DNA from: Siphonodentalium dalli
Lineage: Eukaryota; Mollusca; Scaphopoda; Gadilida; Siphonodentaliidae
DNA: 64,000 nucleotides
Direction: 5' to 3'
Assembly (NCBI GenBank): GCA_032622095.1
Contig: CP136064.1
Location: forward strand, 126,591,605 to 126,655,604
Positions within the stretch are counted from its first letter, which is position 1; every line of letters begins with the position of its first letter. Of the stretch, positions 56,925 through 64,000 are shown one piece after another. The position numbers and the translations under genes were made by a program. Below the pieces are notes generated by a model, which worked only from the letters and a program-made list of their open reading frames with translations, was not told the origin of the DNA and made no database searches.

Positions 56925-56977
56925 GAACGATAACTCTATCCGAAGTACACGACCTATATGCAGTACATGGTGTTTGA
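56925..56977 (+). CDS. Possible terminal exon of the secreted-peptide gene
   Basis: An excellent acceptor ('tttggtctcatttcag', ending 56,924) is followed by two bases that complete the phase-1 codon as GGA (Gly), then TITLSEVHDLYAVHGV and TGA at 56,975-56,977. Joined to the exon at 53,206 this gives a 56-residue secreted product of which about 34 would be mature. Phase compatibility alone has a one-in-three chance and short terminal exons are easy to find by accident. No AATAAA was seen shortly after the stop, so this exon is speculative. Confidence 0.25.
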
Positions 56978-57085
56978 CCTATATTCTCCGCCCACGCGTC
57001 GGTCTATTTGTATACCGGTTGGGCATGTCCGGACATGACCCGTTGGTTATATCCAATGGGATAATGTTAAAGTGACACTCGCATT

Positions 57086-57375
57086 GAAAACTTACAAAAA
57101 ATTCAAAAATTCAAAAACTTCAAAAATTTCAAAAATTTCAAAAACTTCAAAAACGTCAAAAACTTCAAAAACTTCAAAAACTTCAAAAACTTCAAAAATC
57201 GCAAAAAATTTCAAAAAAGTTTAAAAACTTCAAAATACTCAAAAATTTCAAAAAACTTAAAAAACTTTTCAAAAAGAAACAAAAATGAAAAACAGAAAAA
57301 AATTCATAAATTAAAAAAATATGAAAAACTTAAAAAACTTCAACTTTTTCTAAAATTCAAAAATACTTTAAAATT
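57086..57375 (+). repeat. Minisatellite, unit TTCAAAAAC (9 bp)
   Basis: About 25 successive variants of TTCAAAAAC / TTCAAAAAT, most regular between 57,095 and 57,205 and decaying to A-rich sequence downstream. Strong strand asymmetry (almost no G on +). Confidence 0.9.
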
Positions 57376-57520
57376 AAATTAAAATTAACTGTCTTTTAAT
57401 ATATCTAACCCACTGCCACTTCTAAGGGTTCCACACTACACCTGAGGGGATATTGAGTGGTCTACACACGTCTCCTAAACCCTAGAATAAGATCCAGCCC
57501 ATAAGAAACACCGCCTCCTG

Positions 57521-57643
57521 CAATGCCTGTCATTCGAATCTGACGCAATCCCTACTTCTGGCGCAATGCCTGAGTCATTCGAATCTGGCGCAATCCCTAC
57601 TTCCGGCGCAACGCCTGAGTCATTGGAATCTGACGCAATCCCT
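57521..57643 (+). repeat. Minisatellite, 45-bp unit, 2.8 copies
   Basis: Units at 57,521, 57,563 and 57,608: 'caatgcctgagtcattcgaa' plus 'tctggcgcaatccctacttc' plus CGGCG. Unit 1 lacks two bases, which breaks any shared frame. The later units read as a 15-residue repeat (PESFESGAIPTSGAT), but this is probably incidental. Confidence 0.85.
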
Positions 57644-57954
57644 CGCGAAACCTACCGGCTGACTCCACACCCATCGGCTAAACGTTGTATCACATGCTTA
57701 TTATTTGATCATATCGTGGAAATTCAATGTTTTGTCATCACTCATGAGATATAACCCATATCCACTGAAAAAGGGTGGATATCCTCTATTTATTTATAAT
57801 TTTTTCTTTGTTATCTTTTTTTTATCCCTCTTTTTTATCTACCACTTCCTGTTTTTATTCGCTCTTCTTTTTCTTACAACTTCTAATCCCTCATAATCTT
57901 CGAATATCCACTTTCATCTCCAAGTTTTTGAAAAAATTCCTTGTTTAGTAGCAC

Positions 57955-58150
57955 CTCCAGATGGGCTCTATAGAATTTGAACGAGGCATCCATCTTGGAT
58001 ATTACTCTTTCTATGACTAAATCCGTTAGCACGCTCTACAGATATCATATAGGTAGCACGCTCTACAGATGTCATATAGGCCTCTTCACATCTTGTTTTC
58101 CATAATTTATTCATTCCTAATCGCTCCATTGACTGTAACAAATTAAATTA
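57955..58150 (+). repeat. Family B fragment
   Basis: 'catccatcttggatattact', 'ctttctatgactaaatcc' and 'gctccattgactgtaac' match family-B units at 19.3-24.1 kb. It contains a local 30-bp duplication ('gtagcacgctctacagatgt'). Confidence 0.65.
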
Positions 58151-58254
58151 CCCCCTCCCCCTGTATTTAGAATACATCCTTGATTATTAATATTTCCTCC
58201 TTTCATGGTGTGCATGTTCCTTGGGACATCTTTGCTAATGTGAAGCCACACCTA

Positions 58255-58276
58255 TTATATATATATATATATATAC
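58255..58276. repeat. (TA)n microsatellite
   Basis: About eleven TA units. Confidence 0.9.
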
Positions 58277-59704
58277 AACTTTAAAAGCCCGCGAAAATAT
58301 TACTCATATTATAGACTTCCCTTTGAAGACCTTTGTATGTGACAATGATCCGTAATATTGTTTCTAAGTGACACTGGCCAGTGAAACTGATACTACGGGT
58401 ATGAACTAGCCAACTTCACATCGTAACAATAATAAAAGGGACACTTCATCTATATCAGTCTCAAAACGTGTTGGTACACATCTGTGTGGAAACTAAAACC
58501 AATCACTCTTCGTCCGTCATCCGTACATAATTGTAATATAATTTTCTCAGAAACCACGGGATCCCTTTGGCTGAAATTTGGTCTCAACATGGGATAAGAA
58601 ATTATCCATGGAAGACAACAGTGTCCGTGTGGGGGAGAAGCTTCGTAGTGTTTCGCTGTCGCCATGGTGTTTGTTTGGGTATAGGCATGGGTGGTGAGTG
58701 TGGTTCTCATATGGTATGAACTAGCCTTTACTGACTGAGGTAATTTAGTGCACATGTCATCACTTCACTGATAACCATTATATGGTCAAATCCCTACACT
58801 ATCAAACGCAATGTTTCAATAATGGGTTTTCTTAAAATTTTGACTAAATATTGGTTATATTATACGCATCAGCGATCCTTCTTAATAACGCTCTGTATAT
58901 TTTCAAACGCATTGCACTAAATGGGTTTGGAATAGCCATACAGGAAAGGAGAAACTGAGGTCCTGGGTAGGTCGACTGCATATAGCAGTATATATGGGGT
59001 ACAGACATGGACAGCAATGGGTTCCTCGTGGCTTCTGGTCTACACATGACATATTAAAGTTAACCACACCCATCGGCGCGCCTTTATTGGGCTATGAAGC
59101 GCCATACAGGCTCGAATCATGGCCTTCGCCATGTGTTTCTATTTGAACCCACATTAGTAACTAAATAAAATCTTTCTCTCCAGGTTGTTTCACGCCATAA
59201 CCTTGATTTGGAAAGCTTGAAGGGCTAATTAAGCTTCAATTTAAATCCCAACATTTTCTTATTTGAAGAACGTATCTGGTTAAACATGTCCACCATAGTA
59301 AGCTCATTTAATTCAAAGAGCTTCACACATAGTCCCACTAGTAATGATGTGTCGTTATTTACTACAGAAATGGTCATATAGAATACAATACAACACATTT
59401 TGGTCACATACCTTAAAGGTGCACGTCACTTTCGCAAGATATCGAACTGACCATGTATAGAGTGGAATGACATGTCGGGTATCAAATGTATAATCAGTTC
59501 CAGTATTTCGTCCATAAGGCAGTTTTGGTTGTAACATCATTGTGTATGACGGTTCATTCATATGATATCTTAGCGGTTGCACACGATACTGTCTGTTGTA
59601 TTTTATGTCTTATATCATGTATATTAATTGCTCCATGGATGGTAGGAGTATGGCATTGGTGTCTGGTTCTTCGATGTATTCTAGTCATAGTTCATTCATA
59701 TTAT
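58277..59704. other. No gene recognised (1.4 kb)
   Basis: ORFs up to 101 codons without domains. Repeated use of 'tatgaactagcc' (58,399 and 58,715) hints at old duplication. Confidence 0.35.
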
Positions 59705-61065
59705 TACTCTAAAATCTCCATTAAATGGAGAAACTAAAGAGCCCATATTATGTAGACTAGTGTATAAATACTTACTTCATGCATTATTTTTATCAATTAT
59801 ATGTATTATAACTCCCATCAAGATAGGCTGTTATACAGAGGAAACAAAGCATGTACCAAGTGACAGTCTGTACCAAGTGACAGTCTCATGTCACGAAAGG
59901 CCTACTATGTGGACACATTTTCTTATCAAAACGCTCTATTATGTAGGGGGTTATCAACCATTGGTCTGGAAAAGGCATACGAGCGGAAGGCGTGTATACA
60001 CATTTATTCGATGTACTCTTTAATCGTCGATTTCTCTTTATTGTCGTTAATTTATAGCATTATTAGTAGGAATCTAAACTCGCCGTTATATTGAGAAAAT
60101 AATGCGTCAATACCAGTCAATACTGCTTTATTGGCGGTAAATGAAATTATTGAATCATGTATCGCAGCTAAACAAGCGAGACAACTGATCACAACACAAA
60201 AATTAGTAATATTTCTGAAGCCTTGAGTGGGTTGTAATACACAGTGTAAATTTTCATTATTGCTACCATTTAAGGAAACATGCCCCCGATAGGGCTACTA
60301 TGCGAACACATGTCTATATTAATTTCACATATTCCTTACCGTTCATTCATATATACTCCAAGCTCTCTGTTAATACAGAGGCATCAAAACATTGGTCTGG
60401 AAGAGACCTACTATGTGGATGCGTGTATACATATTTACGTGATGTATTCTTTAATCGTTCATTTCTCTTTATTATCGTTCATTTATAGCATTATTAGAAG
60501 AAATTTAGTCTAAAATCTCCATTACATGGAGACAATAAAGAGCCCATATGGTGTAGACTAATGCATAAATACTTACTTCATGTATTCTTTTCACCAATTA
60601 TATGTATTGTACATCCTATACATTTAGTCCGTTATACAGAGGAAACAAAGCATGTACTACGTGGCAGTTTCATATGACGATAAGACCTACTATGTGAACA
60701 CATGTGCATATTAATTTCACATATTCTTCTCAAAACGCTCTATTTTATACGGGGGGTATCAAACATTGGTCTGGAAAAGGCATGCTATGTGGACGCGTGT
60801 ATACATATTGACTTCATATATGCATTCATAGTTCATTTCTCTTAATTGTCGTTCATTTAATAGCATTATTAGTAGAAATATAGTCTAAAACCGTCGGTAT
60901 ATGGAGAATATATAGCGTCAATACTGTTTTATTGTTGGTAACTCAAATTATTGCATTATGTATCGCAACTAAACAAGCGAGATAACTCATAAATTCTTAA
61001 TAGTTCTGATGTCTATGGCAGTTCACACAGTGTATATTTTCATTGTTGTTACCATTTTAGTGCAT
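59705..61065 (+). repeat. Large tandem repeat, about 560-bp unit, two full copies and one shortened
   Basis: Unit 1 runs about 59,705-60,267, unit 2 (internally deleted) about 60,268-60,505 and unit 3 about 60,506-61,065. Shared landmarks: 'aatctccattaaatggagaa', 'aaagagcccatat', 'gttatacagaggaaacaaag', 'cattggtctggaaaaggcat', 'tcgttcatttatagcattat' and 'cgcaactaaacaagcgaga'. ORFs in the units repeat similar peptides but are frame-broken. AT-rich; no known function. Confidence 0.85.
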
Positions 61066-62275
61066 ACATTACTGATTTCTGTGTAAGAACGCCGGTCTCC
61101 ATTGTTGTTATGATTGTGCCTATAACTGTCCATATTCTTAAAGCAAGTACGGTACCTCTATGTGATATGATCTATAAAAATTTCCATTTTCACAGGTAAA
61201 TCACGTATAAACGCTCTTTAATGTATAGTTAAACTGAGTTTTCACATGCAGGGCTATGTCTTTGTGGACTATATACGTGGTATACTTCAGTATATACACG
61301 AAGTGAATGTGTTCTAAGTATACGTATCTGATTTATGTATACGTCCGTGTTTCTTAAAGCAAATCCAATACATATTAGTGCGTTATATTATGATGTACAT
61401 TAAGTGCCCTTTTCACTGTTAAATCAAGTAAAAAGGCCCTCTACTATAGTTAACTATTCAGTTCCACGTACGCTATAAGATCTATGGTGGTCCGGTGTGT
61501 CTTATCAATATGCCATTATATGCACGAATGTAATGTGTTCAAATATGTGGGTTATGATGTATACTTTAATGTTAAAGTATATAAGCACTCTTTAAGATAT
61601 GCATATGCAGAATGTTGCCTCTTTACACTGACAGAAAAAAAAGGAATATATAATTTTGAGTACTACTCTTCATAAAACGTTAGAAAACCATAATCTAACA
61701 ACGAATATCGAAGAACAATGTAATTACTTGATAAGCATTGTAAATATTTCGTCTGTTTTAAATAAAATGGAAATATTTCGTCTATTTGAAATACAGTTGG
61801 AAGCAACAATCAAGTATTTAAATGAAATTTGGACCAAAATCTTATAATTTGAGAAAACGTATATAATTTCTATCGAAGTCTTATAATAAAGGAAGGCTTT
61901 GTGCGAATCCATTCGGTCTAATGTGTGAATGTGTTCATCATCGCAAATATAATGATGCAGAAATGAATATTTCCTAGAATAATGTTAACATAGCTTGTAT
62001 TTAACCGAAATAATATAGCATTTGAGTTAAAATGTTTCATATTAGGACCATAACGAACCAATGCATAAAAATACAATATTTTGTTTTTCATTCTCGATCA
62101 AAATAATGCAGGGTTGTCAATTATCAACAAAAAACAAATACTTTGAAACAAAAACGATGACATAAGAAGGAATATCCAAGAGCTAGTGTGAAAATAACCC
62201 TCACATTTATAAAAAAAAAACAATAAAATTAAAGTTTTCGAGTAAGTCCTTCAAATTTATTGAATTTTTTCGTCT
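61066..62275. other. No gene recognised (1.2 kb)
   Basis: AT-rich DNA with several short ORFs of about 60 codons; 61,656-61,847 is Asn/Ile/Leu-rich and overlaps an antisense ORF. Confidence 0.35.
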
Positions 62276-62279
62276 ATGT

Positions 62280-63500
62280 TGGATAAAATTTGACACAAAA
62301 ATCAATTAGCTCACTAACAGTTCGCGCAATATCTCATATTTTGAGAAAACGTTTGCAATTTTAGACAACAATATTGCTAGTGAAGGTGAATATTTCATCC
62401 TGGAACTCATGAAATATGATAAAAATAGATGTAAAGACACTTCACGAGCCCTCATATATTTGAGTTATGAACATAAAGTCATCTCATAGTGCCATTGTAC
62501 CCCATAATTTGGTCAGGAGAAATATGTATTTCATATTTGACCCTTCATCTGTGGTAAAAAATGAATTAAGGGACATGGGAGTGGTGTCCCTGGACATTAA
62601 CCTAGAGCATAAATTGACTCAATTATGCAATTTTAGGCAACATTCTTGCCAGGGAAAGTGTATATTTCATGTTGGAACTCATCCAATGTGATAAACATGC
62701 ATCATAAGACACTTAATGAGCTCTGATGACTTTGAGTTATGACAACAACGGCATCTCATACTAGATTGTAAGCCATAATTTGGTCAGGAAAAGTGTAAAT
62801 TTCATATTTTATCCTACATGTGTTTTAACAATCAATGTAATTACACCCCATCGGTCGCCTAGACACAGCGTAAATGTTCTCAAGTTTTCAATTGTAGGCC
62901 ACAATGTCGGCAGTGAAGGTAAACATTTCATGTTGGAACCCATGAAATGTGATAAAATGGATAAAAAGACACTTCCTGAGTCCTTATGACTGAGTTATGA
63001 ACATAAAGGGAACTCATAGTGTATTGTAGGTCATAATTTGGTCAGGAAAATTGTAAATTTCATGTCTTAAGCTCCATGTGTTTTTAAAATATATGTAATT
63101 ACAACCATTGGGTCCCTAGAGATCAATCCACAGTCCATGTGTAGTCCATATGCAATTTTAGGGAACAGTTTTGCTAGTGAAGGTGAACATTCCATGCTGG
63201 AACTCATGAAATATGATAAAAATAGATGAAAAGACACTTTCTGAGGCCTTGGTCGGGAGAAATGTGTATTGTATTTTGACCCTTGATGCGTGGTAGCAAT
63301 CAATGAAATTACACCCCATGGTATCCTCAGATATGAAGCAACATCATAAATGCACTCAGTTTTGGCAATTTAGACAACATTGTTGATGGGGAAGTTGTAC
63401 ATGTCATGTTGGAACTGGTGAAATGTGATAATAATTGATCAAAAGACACTCGATGAGCCCTGATGGGTTTCAATTATGGTCATAAAGGCATATGATAGTG
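62280..63500 (+). repeat. Degenerate tandem array, about 265-bp unit, four to five copies
   Basis: The landmark 'ggaactcatgaaatatgata' occurs at about 62,402, 62,672, 62,933, 63,199 and 63,409. Between landmarks are 'agacacttcctgagtcctta', 'gagttatgaacataaaggca', 'taatttggtcaggaaaa', 'ccatgtgtttttaa' and 'gtaattacaccccat'. Spacings are 270, 261, 266 and 210 bp. The copies are diverged by roughly a fifth, so this is an old array. Confidence 0.85.
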
Positions 63501-63789
63501 TCATTATACAACGGGGAAATTTGGGAAGCGCTAACAAAGCGTATCTGCACGGTGTTATACGAATCAAAATGATCCTGATATAAGAAATGCAATCTAGATC
63601 ATACTCAGTATCTTCGTATCGACTGAATATATCGTTATTCGATGGTGTTCCTGGCATACCTCCGTCTTTACTTTTCTTATGCTTTTGTAGATTGTAGTTC
63701 GACGATAATATCTTTCTTCACAAATGGCACCCGTGTATTGTCTCGAATCATGGGAAGAACTATCGTCCTTATACCAGCGAAAAGATGAG

Positions 63790-64000
63790 CAAATATGGTG
63801 TGGTATTATAAACTCGCCGCGTTCGTACCTCTATTTATCGTTTAGAGTAATTGTTCTTAGATAAAAAAAAAATAGGCGCGCGTGCGGCCCCCTCATCCCC
63901 ACTGCCGCCGCGCCTATTTTTTTTTTATCTAAGAACAATTACTCTAAACGATAAATAGAGGTACGAACGCGGCGAGTTTATAATACCACACCATATTTGC
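63790..64000. repeat. Near-perfect palindrome reaching the window end
   Basis: The left arm from 63,790 ('gcaaatatggtgtggtatta', 'cgcgttcgtacctctattta', then A10 and TAGGCGCG) is the reverse complement of the sequence from about 63,909 to 64,000. I see no mismatch in about 91 bp of arm. The centre is a GC-rich 28-nt loop ('cgtgcggccccctcatcccc' followed by 'actgccgc'). As the right arm runs off the window, the full arm length is unknown. Confidence 0.9.

Noticed and set aside
57566-57754. ORF with 15-residue repeats (PESFESGAIPTS)
   Set aside because: The first unit of the array has a 2-bp deletion that breaks the frame and no start or splice context exists; treated as a minisatellite.

Overview
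The window is non-coding-looking, AT-rich eukaryotic DNA and is almost certainly animal. It carries relics of several animal-type LINEs, AT-rich spacers, a probable spliced first exon and many DNA transposons and dispersed repeats. Repeats built from runs such as TCCGTCCGTCCG, 'gagttatggccc' and 'caaatttcgtcgaaatcc' resemble what I recall from molluscs and other lophotrochozoans. A mollusc (perhaps a gastropod) is therefore my best guess, but it is an inference. No prokaryotic operon, rRNA, tRNA or CRISPR array was seen.

Retrotransposons. The only long coding sequence is a nearly complete endonuclease/reverse-transcriptase LINE at about 46.26-49.74 kb on +, broken by one frameshift and one in-frame stop. 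Other LINE remains are a C-terminal relic at 1.9-2.1 kb (+), a 5'-truncated C-terminal piece at 3.5-4.2 kb (-), an L1/Tx1-like C-terminal fragment with a zinc-binding domain at 40.5-41.8 kb (+), and a bare 3' tail at about 49.8-50.1 kb.

DNA transposons, all apparently non-autonomous: a hAT element with a perfect 8-bp duplication (5.5-6.2 kb); a 2.1-kb TA-flanked element (8.8-10.9 kb); a pogo/Tigger-like deletion derivative (11.1-11.8 kb); a possible hAT (14.7-15.7 kb); a long-armed inverted repeat (20.4-21.5 kb); a TTAA-flanked element (24.8-26.1 kb); a 796-bp foldback element caught inside another repeat with its empty site 0.6 kb away (33.87-34.66 kb); and two sister PIF/Harbinger-like copies (35.6-36.7 and 37.6-38.7 kb).

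Dispersed repeats. Six or more families (called A to G here) fill much of the rest. Family D units carry repeated AGGTCA half-sites and family E units carry NRF1-like palindromes exactly 122 bp apart. Tandem arrays lie at 0.14-0.37, 8.2-8.8, 27.6-28.1, 30.2-31.1, 44.1-45.5, 51.3-51.7, 57.1-57.6, 59.7-61.1 and 62.3-63.5 kb. The window ends inside a near-perfect palindrome.

Host genes. The best candidate is a short exon at 53,206-53,323 encoding a signal peptide, with a consensus acceptor just upstream and a consensus GTAAGT donor. A phase-compatible terminal exon may lie at 56,925-56,977. Otherwise the window looks like intergenic or intronic sequence. Genes do not form a pathway here; the organising logic is nested insertion, duplication and decay of mobile elements.
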